Source of the DNA: Owenia fusiformis
Lineage: Eukaryota > Annelida > Polychaeta > Sabellida > Oweniidae
Assembly: GCA_903813345.2 (NCBI GenBank)
Contig: CAIIXF020000001.1
Span: 23,455,915 to 23,519,914, forward strand
Direction of reading: 5' to 3'
Length of the DNA stretch: 64,000 nucleotides
Within the stretch, counting starts at the first letter, position 1; each line of letters starts with the position of its first letter. The notes under the pieces were generated by a model, which was given only the letters and a program-made list of their open reading frames with translations, did no database searches and had not been told where the DNA came from. The position numbers were made by a program, and so were the translations under genes. Shown here in pieces: positions 11,576 through 26,000 of the stretch.

Positions 11576-14500
11576 AGTCTTCTAATTGTCTGAGAAGAAA
11601 ATTTATATGATTGTACATGTTTTGCTTTGTAAAATGAAATATTAGTTATGTGCATTTTTGTGCCCGTACTTTGGGAGCTTTGTACATTGTACATTGAAAG
11701 TATATAAGGCACAGCATTCATAACTTAACTTAAAGTATTAGTCACTAGCCTAATATATGGTTTATTGGAAGCATCATAAGACTTTTGTATCAGTTTAATT
11801 ATTTTAGGTAATTATTTATCTATCGGATGGTAAGCTTTCCTAAAATAAGGTAATTGTTGTGACTTCTTGTTGCCTTAGAAACATGTAAAAATATCAAATG
11901 TGTGCAGATATTATATTTAAATTTACATTATTGTTTTATATGAAATAAAACCTGACAAATGAATACTTAAGTTGTTTTTAAATAAGTCTCCAATGTTGCC
12001 CTTCGGTATATTTTGTCTTGAAAGATAGAGGGCAGTTGCTATTAAAATTGTTATCAAATCGTTCACCAGCCTCAGTATAAGACCTATAGTATTTCTTCTG
12101 CTTACTTTGCAAATAGCCTTACTTAATTGTAAATTGAAAATGATATTGAAATTAGTCAGATTGAATTTGTAAAAGTTGAATGCTCCATTCATTGACCTTG
12201 CTTAAAAGGAATCACAATGGTAAAATGTAGAAATGCACTCACGGTATTTATATAGTTAAGTCAATATGATTACAGTTTGGAAAGCCCCTGTTATTTGCCA
12301 TGTTCATAGATACCATAGAGGCCAAGTTTAATTTATCTTTATGCAAACTCTACATCCCCCAAAATAAGTTTGAAACTCGAGGGCTACCGGAATGAAGAGT
12401 GGTTTTGATTATGAGAATTCCAGTTTAACAGATGACTAACATACATGGGCCTAATATTAAATAGAATCAGATAAACCAAGTGCCATAGAGGTTTGGAATT
12501 CTTTTGGCCTTTAGGGTAATTGAAAAGTGAAAGGTAAAAATTTCGATTCAAGATATAAAAATACTGAATTGACCTTAATCAAACTTCATTCTATAATGAA
12601 AAATAAATACAATTTCAAAGGATGAATTTATGAAAAGGTTATCTAAACATTACATTTGTAATGTCTCACTATTTGAACTTGTACTTCTAGCCCACATACT
12701 TGAGTGGGTCATGAATCACAAAATGAACAAAAGGCAAATTTGATTTTATATTTCCTTTTTATTGAAAACAGTAGTGAAAATATAGTTACAAAATCACAGA
12801 TGGAAGATGACTGATTTCCACTATAGTTACAAGCTTTTCTCATGTGCAATGAAATAATATGTTTACAAATTCTTTGATCAATGTAGGCTGAGTATGACAA
12901 TTTTGAAACCTGTTTACATACGTTTGCGAGCCTAAAAGTAAAAAGTTCTACTCGCCTACCTTATGAGGCACAGTGAAGCTTAGTTTTAATGAGGCTCTTG
13001 TTCTTATTAGGAGAGAGCTCCAGAAGAGAAGCCTCTTACTCTGCCTTTATAATTTCACACATTGTAGTGAGTAATTTATTCTGCTTGAATGTGCCACATT
13101 TTATAAAATCACCATGGTTTCTTTTATTTTCCAAAAATAGTTAAATCTACCATACATAAATAGATATACAACAGTTATTTACATTTTTTTCAATCACAGA
13201 TCACAAGTTGCATTGTTGTTGATGTACATGTTAATATAAATGTTTATATATTTACAGGGTGGGACAAAAAATCAATACTCAAGTTTAAAAATGAATATCA
13301 TAGGATATGTTGAATCATGACATGTATTATATATAATTTTAAAGATAAATCATTTCCTAACAATATGACACCATCCGATTGGAACCGTTGTTTTCTTGTG
13401 GAGTTGGAGGCTAAAATTGACACCAGGGGTGCCTTAGTTTAAGATATATCATATGAAACATTTATCTTTAAACTTTGGTATTGGTTTTTTGGCCCACCTG
13501 TACATGTACTGAGGAAAAAAGAACTATTGAGGACAAAAAGAACTATAAACATTAGATCTTGTATAGTAGGGGTAGGTATTCTCTATATGCCACAGTCAGG
13601 TTATTTGTAGATTGTATTATTGTATTTTGTTTATCAATACCACCAAGGCAAGTGAATATCCCATATTTCATAGTTTTTTTTATGATGGAACCATAAAAGA
13701 CCCATGGATAATTGTTTGTGGGATCCTGATATTGTTGTATGATGTGTGGTCCGCTTATTCAAACACTCTGAATATCAACAAGTAAACAAAAAAAAGTATT
13801 CTTGTCTAGACTGGGTATAAACGTAGGCCCATTGTGTCATACACATGGAGACTATGAGTGAGATAAACACATGAACTAAAGAACAATTTTGTATAAAAAC
13901 ATCATTTTGGTGGTGACATTAAAAACCTTAACACAACTGTAACTGTAAAAATAATCCTGATCTAATGTTCATAGTTCTAACTTTTCCTCACTGAAGCTAT
14001 TCTTCCTTGTTTAATGTATGTACTGTAAAATAAGCAAGCATAAAATACATCATGATGACAAATACTAGGCTAGTACATGTACATATAACTTGTGAGCATT
14101 TTGGTAGTTCTGTACAAAATCTATAAACTCTAATTACAAAAGACACTTGATTTTCACATACATGCATATGATGAACAGATGGAAGGATATGACTTCTTGG
14201 CTTTCAAAACCAGAATCACTAGTGGTTTTGATTTCATTATCCCTCAATTTAAAAATATTCGATAATGAAAAAATACAATCTCAGACCATTCTCTTGTAGT
14301 TTGGCTCCCCTTGCTACTGCATATGTAAAGTTAAAGACACTTTTTGCCATTGATGCAAATACACATATGCAACAAGTAAATATAAACATTGATCATAACA
14401 AATGGTTGAGAAGTAGTTGCAAATTCATACAACATCAAGCTGAGTGTATACGAGCAAGGGGTCATTAACAGAAACTTCGTTAAGTTACAAATTCGTAAAT

Positions 14501-15715
14501 CAATTGTTGTAACCATGGATATAATGACATCATAGTTAGAGTGCAATGGATTTTATGTATTCTTAACTAAATAAAGTTTCTGTTAATGGCCCCCAGCTCG
14601 TATATCTCTAAATATGAGTTTGTACCTCATTTATAGAACTGGCCTCCATTTTACTACTTCATATTTTGCAATTCAGTTAGAATGTTGGGCACCAACCATG
14701 CTTTTCAGTTAATCTACATCGTCATGCTGAGTGCTTTCAAAATAACTATGACAATGTCCTATGATTAGTATGAAAAAGAAGAACAACTCATGCTTTTGAT
14801 GTGAATATTTCATATAATCACATTTTGGAATTTTCCTATTCCAATATCTCCAACATATAAAAAATTGAAAAAATGTCCAAAAAGTACAATTGATTAGACA
14901 ATTTGGTGAATAATTTCAATATGCAAACTAATCACAGGATAGAGGGTTGCTCCCTGGCTAGAATTCTATTAGTTTTTAAAGGTTTATCAAACATTTGATA
15001 AGCCATGTGCTAGATCCACATTGTCATAAATAAGGCTGTTTCATTCGAACATAAGATTTTGATATTGATATACATGTACATGTAAGTTGAAAATCCCATT
15101 TACTCCATTTTGTTACATCATTGAAATAGTAAAACTACCTACACTATCTATTTTCAATACCAGCACTTATATTCTGTACAAATAAGACAATAGACACCAT
15201 AAAGTACTCACAGGGGAAGACTTTGCTAAACATAGTACTACCATTCCTGAAGATTGTTTCAGTTGCTATGCATTGGTTGCTAAGAGATTCTCTGACACTC
15301 ACTGTCATGACAACACTATATAAATAAAGCACATTGTGAAAAATCACTATTAAATGGCATAATAAAAGCGTATCTCAAACTGCATGAAGGCACATGTGTA
15401 TAATATAAAATACTGACATGTTCAAAGACATGTACTGATATAAATATTCTATAAAGAGATACAATTCCAAAGCTTGACGACTGGCCATAAAATCGAGCAA
15501 AACAAATAAATGCACTGTATGAAAATGTCATGATATAGAACTGTTCTACATCTGATACATACAAGTATGTAAACATAGTTTTTGATATGATAATATCACG
15601 GTGATTCAAAAACATTGAAACAGCCGCTTTAGAACTGTTCTATGTTGTGGACGCACAATTCGTAACTATTCCATCAATTAGCTTGTTTTCCTTTGGGTCT
15701 GTTCTCTTATAATCT

Positions 15716-15900
15716 ACAGTAAAACCTGTCTTAGTGAACACCTTTCTCTGGTGAACACCTTTATTTAGTGAACACTGAACACCACTTCAAGACACATTTT
15801 ACATTGCCTCCTGTTGTATTAAATCCCCTCTGCAGTGAACAACTACCTACAGTGAACACTTTTTTGGTCCATAGGTGTTCACTGTATACAGGTTTTACTG
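15716..15900. mobile_element. pogo/Tc1-type MITE
   Basis: Ends ACAGTAAAACCTGT and ACAGGTTTTACTG are inverted. The body is made of degenerate GTGAACACC repeats. This resembles MITEs of pogo-like elements. Confidence 0.7.
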
Positions 15901-17088
15901 GATATCAATGTTATACCAGATACTGTCTTGATAGTACTTGTCACCCCAAACCCATGAACAATGGGCAAACAATGCAAAAGGTAAGCATCAAAGCACTACT
16001 TCTCACAAACCTAATGTAGGTGGGTTTCTGTTAAGCTCAAACCTCTTCCAGTAATATGTTAATATATAACAATCTCCTGTTTTTCAGTCCTGGATTGATG
16101 TCAAGTACTGTTGTTCTACTAATGTAGCATGATTTTGGCAATTTTTGGCAGAGATAATAGAAATGAAGTGAACTTCATTCATTCTTTCCACTTTATCTCA
16201 CTTGATTAGTTCTGGGTCATAATCACCAAATTAAAAACAAGTGCCACATTTAGCATAAGAACAGTATTTGCAAATCATATACATATATACATGTATCTGT
16301 ATATGCATATGATTTCTTCATGGACATAATTATTATTTCATGTCTTCTGATTCCCGATCAGTCTGCTAGTTTGAAGTCCCTGTCTTCTTTATACCTTGTT
16401 TATCGAGTTTCTGTTATGATTTGCCAATTCAATAATAATTGTTCATGGTTGTCATAGCTACTGCATATATTTTGTCATGGAAACAATAATCAATATGGTT
16501 TCCATGTGCTTGAGAGATCAACATTAGTTCCTCTTATCAAATGTTCGTGATTTCCTTCAAGAATTTCGTCAAAATATTCAACATTTGGAATTTCTGCAAA
16601 TATACAAACATTACATTTGTAGATATCTTATGAGACTTGAACTTTGCTATCTTCAATAGATGGCAGATTCAGTACTATAAACAAAAAAATAAAATGAAAT
16701 GAAATGAAAGAATCATCTGAGCTGTTTTTTAGTAATGTTCGCCATTCTTCCATTTCAAACTGATAATCAGATGTACAGTACAGTATATGGGCGAACCATG
16801 AAAGACAGTTACATATTATTTTTTATATCATAATTCATATCATTTTTTAAAAATATCCTACTGATATATAATGTCAATTTTAAAATAAAATTTCAAAACA
16901 ATTTCAAAACACAGCAGATGGTATTAAACAATTAATGTCCATAATCCCTCTCCCCATATTATAACAAAACAAGGTGATCAATCCCATAAACCGGGTTTTA
17001 ATTCAAATACACAATAATATTAAAGGGGTAATAGCTGTGAAAGAAGGTTTATGACCAAGTCTCACACATCATTCTGAATTTAAAATAT

Positions 17089-20000
17089 TTAAGGATTATT
17101 TAAGATGTGAGCTGCAGCTATAGGCTCTTTTAATGCAAACAAGAATATGAGCTTACTGAAGGCCTTTCTCAGGAATCCCACTACAGCTCTGGTATTGATG
17201 TGCATACAGCATTTTGGGTCCAGAGTGTGTCTCATTCTCATGAATCGACCAGCCTGTTTGCTTATCATGAACTGAAAATCAGTCTGGCTTTGATGGCACC
17301 CACCCCTGTAAAACATGCATTACAATATGAACAAACATGGGTTTAAGTCAAAGATGAACAATTTTATTTAGTTATGCATGGATATTATCTGAAACAGGCA
17401 TTAAGGTATCTTATATGTGTAATGCCAACTGCAATTTTTAGTAACTCTCCTCTGTCACCTTAGATTATCCACCAAACAGAGCTTGAGCTAAGGGCTGGTC
17501 AACTGGTCATTGCCAGCGCGGAATTACTTCTGACATGGACCAGTTGTTTTCATTGGAAAATAATGAAAATGACCAAGTTTTCAGTAGATATAGGAAAATA
17601 ATGAAAATGACCGAGTTTTCAGTAGGTATAGGAAAACAACATGTCAACTGGTCCATAATGCCATTTTGACCAACTGCTCTGAGAATTTCAACTCCTGCCA
17701 CCTGATACATGTATATAATAATCATGCTTCTAATTTTCAAGGTATTTCGGTTGAAGATGCATTCACAGTTTTCAGTGTATAGTATGGCTTTCAAATGAGG
17801 TACAATAAGGACGTATCATTGCCTTAAATCAGAACTAGGTCAAGATGGCAACAAACCTACATGTACTTCATATATGTGAAATCTTTATAAACAAAGAGAC
17901 TTACATTAAGGTGATCATTTTTCTCTTCTCTTCTAGGTCACCTTGGTCATTATCTAGGTTGCCTGGCATTAAACGGAATTGATCTTTGATGTTATCAGCC
18001 CATTGGAATGTTTCATTGTTTAGAAGCAAGATGGGCTGATCTTGTATCTTGGAATAAAGTTCTGACTCTACTGGGTCAAACCAGCCATCTAGTGCAATGG
18101 CAACTCTGGAAAAATGAAATATATGAAGGTGATTTGGTATTTAACCTCATGACTACCTGGAGTGACGATAATGAACTAGAAACCCAGAGAAACAACCAAA
18201 TTTGTCACAAAATTTTTCACTAAAATTGGTCCTATTTGAACAATTTTCGTCCAATTTACACAAAATTGTTTTAAAATGTGTAGAAATGATCTCTGCCATC
18301 TAATTTTACTAGGTTGAGCATCTAAAGTTGCACAATGTCAAAAAGTGGCAAAAATGAAATATTCTCTGGTTTCAGCTGATTTTAGAGCCTGGGATTCAAG
18401 TGGTTAACAAAGAGTCTGTGGAAAATCCTTCATTGTGTTCTGTGGTTCTATCATACTTCAGGCCAAGGTTGTCAAATTTCTTTTGTCTAAAGTAATTCCA
18501 TAATCATGTAAAAAGTCATCATATTTTTATTATATAGGTAGATATGAGAATTGCAGGATTACAAAGGTTTTGCTTACTTGAATCTGGAATCTTTGGTAAG
18601 AGCTGTGACTGCTGTGCCACCCCCAAATGAGTGGCCAACTACTGCAACTTGGTTCAAGTTGAACCGATTCTAGAAGGATAAGGTGGTATTTCAATGATAA
18701 CATGCAATCAAGATTATACAATTATCATTGATAAAAGAATGTGAGATAATATATCAATGATGACACGCAATTACCCAAATGCGAGTAGGTACATGTAGTT
18801 ACCAGTTTCACCACCAGGTGGCTGATTCGGGTCAATTAACATGGCAGGTATATAAGAAAGTTCCCTTAAACTTGAATATTATCAATTTAAGTGGCTCAAT
18901 TTTCATATAACCCTTATGCGTCTAATACTTATACTAATGAAAATATGTCCAGTAAAGCAAAATATTATCTGTCCACTAAAAGAAAAGATACTTCATTTTT
19001 TGTGATTTTATAGCATGGGGTCTATGGGGAATCTCCCCGAGCTAGAAGTCACATTTTCAAAGAAAATTAATTTTTCAAAGTTGATAAACACTTTTTAAAA
19101 CCACATTTCTAGATGTAATTTTACATGTAGATTTCAAATATGATATTACTTTGACTGAATTTTGAAGTTTTAATGACGTAAATCAAGATTATTTCTACTC
19201 GCATCTGGGTTATTGTGATGCATGTTTATATCATCATTGACAGAAGAATTAGGTAGTATTTCAATGACAACATGCAATCAAGTTTATATTATCATTGATA
19301 CAAGGATGTGAGGTAAAATTTCAATAACTTAATGCAATAATGATGCATCCCCATAATAATACCAATAGAAGAATGTAAGGTATACTAATTTAAAGAAATG
19401 ACATGTCATCTAGCAATGTTCATATTAACATTGTTCCAAATGGTTTAAGTTTTTTTACATAGATCATGTGCATATCAAATACATAATCTTTCTATATTCA
19501 ACAATGAATAAACATTCATTTTATGACTCATCAAAATAATATGAAAACTGCATTGTCTGTAAGTCTCAATTACAGTCTGTAAATCAATAAAGTTCCCTGC
19601 ACACGAACCAGAAACTTATATCCTGGTATATAACTGTAATCTGATCGACTTACAGGTGGCTTATTACTTTTCAATAATATTACAGGTATGTACAGTAAAA
19701 CCTGTGTAAGTGGAACATTTATGGTACCATTTAAAAGTGTTCCACTTGGGAGGTGTTCCACTTAAAGGGGTCAATTAACATTATGTCAATTGGTCATTGG
19801 ATTTGAGTGTTCTACTTATGCATGTATTCCCCTTACAGAGGTGTTCCTCTTTACAAGTTTTACTGTATAAGATATACCTTAAGATAAATGCTATTATAAT
19901 AGATCAGGCCCGTAGCCAGGATTTGCCAAGGGGGGTTCAGTTTTCAAAAATTTCCAGGGGAGGTTCACATCTGACAATTTTGGCCCAAATGTTGCTAAAA

Positions 20001-23000
20001 TCACTTGAGAAATGCTCAAAATGGTGAAAACTGCATGATTTTGAAAGAATTTTTGGCCAAGGGTGGGTTCGCCCAAACCCTGCGAACTGCGAACCCATCG
20101 CTTGTTTGTACATTATAAATGATAATCTACAGGCCCGTAGCCAGGGGGGGGGGAGTTCGCCCAAACGGGAAGTGTGGAAACTTCCCAATGGATCTGCAAA
20201 ACTTACTTTAAAATTGAGCGCTGTTAATTCCTGGAAGCATAGGACGTTGTTGATGTCTCCTCCTTCATTGAGAGCTGTCAGTAGATTCAATGTATTAACA
20301 CATTCGTCAGCTCTGTGGTGGACCTAGAACACAGCAAGACCACATATTGGAATTTATCATTTCATGTGGGTAAGGGAGGAAGGGGGGGGGGGGGGGGGGT
20401 AGGAAAAAGAAATTCTAAGTCAAAGTGTACGAAATCCAATTGAATATTGTCTAAATGCCATACAATACTTAAATACCCAGATTCACAGAACAACTTTTAC
20501 CAATTATGTAAATAACCTCTGAACTCCTACAAATCATTAGGAATGGTATTGAATGATGTACAATACTAATACAAGCTTAGGTGAAACATTTCTCAAACTT
20601 TTGGGAATCACAATTTCTTTAAGACATGCATACTGGATATACTTGTCAAGCTAATAATTTCCCTGATGTTTCAGTATTATTTATGATTCAATGGAGAAGC
20701 AGGATATAACTGTAATTAGAAATAGTTCTAATAATTAGACTCTTGGTGCAACTGATACCCTATCTGGCCTTATCTACCTTATCTGAACAAAATGTAATTA
20801 CATAACCCTGCTATCTGAGATATGCGCTACCTCTAGTTAGACAGCTATGGTAAATGATCATTACTAGTTGATCATGATTAGAAATATTAATCTGACATAT
20901 GTTCAATAACAGACACATATTTGTACAGATCTTATACTATCCAGTTAACAAATCAAGTTCAAGACCTGCCATTCAAAAGTATTTTTCAATCAATTATTTT
21001 TCATTGCTCAACACAAAAACATTCCTTTCAGATTGTCTTACATGTGATTGAACACAAGATTTGCAGGTTCTCCCACTGATAAGGTGCAGTTGCTATGGTG
21101 ATAAACAAATGGTGAATGTAGACAGCGATTGATGGTTTCCAAGGTAACAGTTGCAAAGTTAGTAAACAACAGGAAAGCTAAATATTTGATTGGAGTGTAG
21201 TTGAATCATTGAAAACCTTGAACAGCGTTTATTTGAATCTGATCATTGAACAGTTAAAACATCATGACATAAAAGAGTCAAATCATCCTACAGTTTGGCA
21301 AGTAAATACCATAGTTTGAACGATGTGGAGTCCAAAGTGAAAACAAGACATTAACATGTCAACCCATTGTCTTTCTTGATGTATAAAATGAATTGTATGA
21401 TAACATGAAATTAAATTTCTTGAGTCATAATTTTTTATGAATGGCCTCCGGATTAGCCTTTAGGCCAATCCAGATTTTATCAGATTCAGAACCACTCATT
21501 TTTACATTTACTTTTTAACCCTTATATAAAAAAAGAGAAAGGCTTCAGTGAAAGTGACATTTATGACTATCATATTTGCATGTTGATAACACAGACAAAC
21601 ATTTGATACATTAACATACCTTCCAAAGGCCTTACAGGATTATAGCCAGGGGGCATAAGTCAATTTGTAAACAGTCACTTTCCAAACATTACCAACTCAG
21701 CTAAACATGCATGGCCATCAGGATTTATCCAAAATGGGATAGACTAACAAACATTGATCATTCATTTGCACACATGCCTTTCAGTTCATAGGTCTTTTAA
21801 CAAGATTTAATCATTTAGCCAGTTCAAGAATAAAAAATATGCAAGTAGACTGCGTGACCTAGTCATAGTGCCTGACCTATCGATTTTACAAGACCAAATT
21901 ATCAAAACATCACCTGATGATATTAGCCTACCTCACAAAAATAGTTTTTTAATCACCCACACCATGCTCATAGTGATACAGTATAAATGTAGCTAAATTG
22001 AAACCTTTGCTATATTTGCTCTAAAAATAGTCCCATGTGATTCATAATTAAGTGTCATATCAAGAGATGAGTGGAAGTCATATAGATATCCGGCACACTA
22101 GAGATAGCATTTTCGTCCCATAACCATGCAAAGTAAAATTTGCAGAATGTAAATGGAATGTAAATATCAGTACAGCTTTAATTTGATAAATCACTTTTTA
22201 ACCACTCCAATTTAGCACCTATTCGTTAGTAGTGATATTTTCAAGCATACCTGTTTATTCCGAAATTCAAAGTTAAATAATGGTGAGATTTTTTCATATT
22301 TGAGCCACTCTGCATCGTGAGTAAAGCTTGGAAGCCTGTGGAAGTGTTCCCCTCGTGTTTCACCCACATTGTTGTTAAAGCTGTCTTTTAAGTGATATGT
22401 CATAGATGCTGAACCATCTCTGAAAAACAAATGTTTTTAATGTTAAATGCCTGAAATGACTTTTCTCATAATTTCATGATTTTGAGTTTATTAAACGTGA
22501 ATACCATTTTCTTGAGAACAGGAGAGAAAAATATAATATACAGTAATGCATTTCAAAATTAAAATATACCAAAAATATAATATTTTATTTCAGGTCCGTA
22601 GCCAGGATTTGCCAAGGTGGTTCACTTTTTGAAAAATTCCAGGGGGGTTCACTTGGTCCAAAAGTGGCCAAAATCACTAAAAAAGTGCTCAGAATGGTGA
22701 AAAACTGCATTTTTTGGCCAGGGGGGTTTATGGCAAAAATTATTACAAGCTTCAGATGTAGCGAACAAATATAAACAAAAAATTGTCTCAATTTTAAAAT
22801 ATTTTGGGCTAATATCATGTCTATTTTCTAAAAATCCTAAAAATTGGGAACAGTAATTCATGTTTCAGTCTACAGGTTTCACTGGACAATTAAATTACCA
22901 GAAAAGCAGGTTTCACTGTATATTTTACCAGACATGCAATGAGCTGATTGCAATCATGGCACAAAATATTGTTACTGTTACCATTTTCAATCATTCAATA

Positions 23001-26000
23001 ATGAGTAACCTAAGGACAATCAGATGCGTTGTGAACATTTGCAAAACCCATTTTGGCTCATTATCAAAAAATCAATTACAAATATATTTTCATAACAATT
23101 TTGAAGATTTAAAAGCCACTGTTGTTGTCCTGACATTTCCTAGAATGAAACCTTCCAGTCCAGCACATATGTATTTTCAATAAACTTTATTTTCAATAAA
23201 CCAACGTTACATGTTTCTCACCTGTGTTCTATAGCAGCTACAACAAAGCCATAGCTGGCGACATCCATCAATAAGGTTGTATTTGTGGTACGATTGCCCC
23301 CCATACCATGGGAGAATACAATTACTGGGTACTTGTGCCCACGTAGTATTGAGGCCTGCCACAATACTGGGGCGTACACATCTCCTAAAATACAAATAAA
23401 ATTGTGTGCATTTGTTCAACAATGTCCTTCAAGGTTAAAAGATTAATGTTCATTCACGATATATTTGGCAATTTGGGAAACACTCTGGAACAATAAATTA
23501 TGTTTTTTCATCTATCATTTTAAAGATATTTTCCAGGATCTAATTCAAAGATACAAATGTTCAATTACATTTTTGGAATAAGGGATCAATCAGAAATCAA
23601 TTTAATCATTCTTAGAAATAACATGATATGGACTCCGCTAAGTCAATAAGTGTTTCTATAATCTTGCAAATTGAGAACTTAACTCTGATTAAAGGAGAAA
23701 AAATTCTTAGATCAAAATGGAGAAACTGGCATTCTTCCTTGTCTTGTTTCAGTCTGTAGAAGAACTGATAACATAACTGCCACAAGTGTTGCTAAATATG
23801 ACGGAGTGTTTCATATGTTAGTTCCTTCCTGAATTTCTGATATTTCATCTTTACCAGATTTTCATACGTAGAGTAAGAATTTAATAAGATATGTATTAAG
23901 CATTTTTAATAAATCGTATAACTATAGAGGTAATAAGCAAATATCAATAATAAGGGTTATGCATATGATCTCTTATTTATCTAAAGCTGATCATGAGTCG
24001 TATGACATTTATATTAATTCAAGGCTGATTTTGACATTCACAAAATACCCTGCAGTTTAATTACAATTACAGTGCTTTTACCTCCGAAATATTGTAACAA
24101 TTTCCCGAACACCTTGGCAGGCCAATTGAGGAAATCTGCATAACCCTCAAAGTAATGTTTCCGTGGTAACCAAAGGGGCCATTGAAGGTGCCTTTCCTGG
24201 AAAGAAATGACAAAACTAGACATTCTTAAACAAAAACAGTATGACATTTTGTTAAATTTAATTGATGACCTATAAACATTTTATAATACATGTAAGGGAT
24301 GATACAATGGATTGTAAGTACATGTATGATAATTGTCAATAATTGTCAAAAACAGTCAACCTGCCAGTTATAACAGCTCAATAAAAGTAGCTAAACAAAT
24401 ACCAACAATAGAAGATCATAACTGATTCATTGGGGAACCTGGGATTCTGAAGTAGATAAATTTTCAGGAAGCAGAGGGAGTCTGTATTGATTCTTTCAAG
24501 AATTCTATATGAAGAACCAAGGAATGACAGGTGGTTTATAGACCTTCCTTTTCAGAAAATAAGTCCAGGGATTTTCAGATTCTCATACAGATAACTTTAT
24601 GATCCAAGGGATTTAACCTTGGGGAGGACATAAAGCTTAAAGCGGAAATAATGTCAGGTATCCTAATCATCATTATATGTAGTTCCAATACTACTGAATA
24701 AAATGCAATAAGTTGAAAATCTTGTTATGTGTTAGTTTTTGTATAATATTGAAAATAAAAATAATAAATTGACCCAGTGACCCAGTTGTCTGTTGGACGG
24801 GGCTCGCCATATTTCCCTCAGAGACCCGGATGTAGACCGGAAGTGTGACGTTTCTGCGACCTGAGCCGATATAAATGACAATTGCCATTTTCTCATTAAA
24901 CCACATTGAAACAATTCATCTCTACATCTAATGGTATAAGTAACATTTTTAATCATTGAAAAGCTTGAAGATTAGTGTTAAAGCTTAAACTGCCTATTTG
25001 TTCGCTTCTGAAATATATAGCAACACTATAATCAAATCAACCTGTCACTTTAAACATCAATATAGACTCTGTTGCAAACATTATTTTCGCATTATACTAA
25101 ATGCACTATTCATCAATGACATGGAGCAACAGATACTTTGACCACTCCATCATTTGTTATTTAATTGAAGGTCATCAGTTGATCCACCAGGTTTATATTA
25201 GTTAAATTAGCTAGTTGCTTGGAAACAGTTAGGAGGTGCTACCCTGCCTACAGAGTGCCGAGTCTAGTTAACAAAGCTCTCTTTTAAGAAGAGAAATTGA
25301 ACAATGCAAAGGGTAACCAGGGGCAAATTCTGTTGATCAAATTTAACAAAAGGATTATAAAATATGATATAAAAGAAAAAGTATTCTTAACATATAAATT
25401 GTTCTTTCAAGATTCTTGACGTCATTCTTGAATTTTATTTCAACGACTAAAAGGTTTTATAAAGTTTCAAGAGAGTTAAATGTCAACAAATATCACAATG
25501 AAAGAGGGTTGCTGATTTTCACAGTGAATGGGAAGGATATTGACACTTAGCATACACTTTTGAGCTTTTTTTATAAAATGCCAATGATGTGTTTACACTT
25601 ACAGTAAATTCAATGTTTATGTGGGAGTTCAAAAATGTATAGCGACCCGTATATTTTTACTCATACATTTAACCTCAGAGCAACATAAAACTCTCTACGC
25701 TGAATTTAATTCCTAAAACCTACAAAATACCTGAGTACATGAGCACCCATACTTAATTTAACCCAGTATTTATCCCAGTATCTAAGGATGTACTGTCATG
25801 TGCCATTTTTGAGCTCACTTAACAGTTCATGTATATTTACGATTCCTTCAAGGGAACAGTTTACGTAACCATATAATGTCATCTCTAATTTGAACAAAAC
25901 AATTTAAATGTAGTAAACTTATGTAAGAATTAAGTCAATCATAATTAGCCAATACTATGTGCATATGAAGAGGTAGCCACATTTCTGATAACAATATAAC

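Larger units (their letters stand above)
10046..17088. other. spacer between convergent genes, no gene recognised
   Basis: AT-rich DNA holding repeat copies at 10330, 11068 and 15716, and an imperfect palindrome near 16269-16313. A lone mariner-like end (ACAGGGTGGGACAAAAAATC) is at 13255. Open frames on both strands are short and show no family features. Confidence 0.6.

Noticed and set aside
15144-15615. Two minus-strand frames of 67 and 99 residues
   Set aside because: Hydrophobic and Tyr/Phe-rich as expected of AT-rich noncoding DNA, no splice or family support.
19894-20290. Overlapping minus-strand frames around 20 kb
   Set aside because: Only 20207-20323 is a PAF-AH exon; the rest is family B repeat read through.
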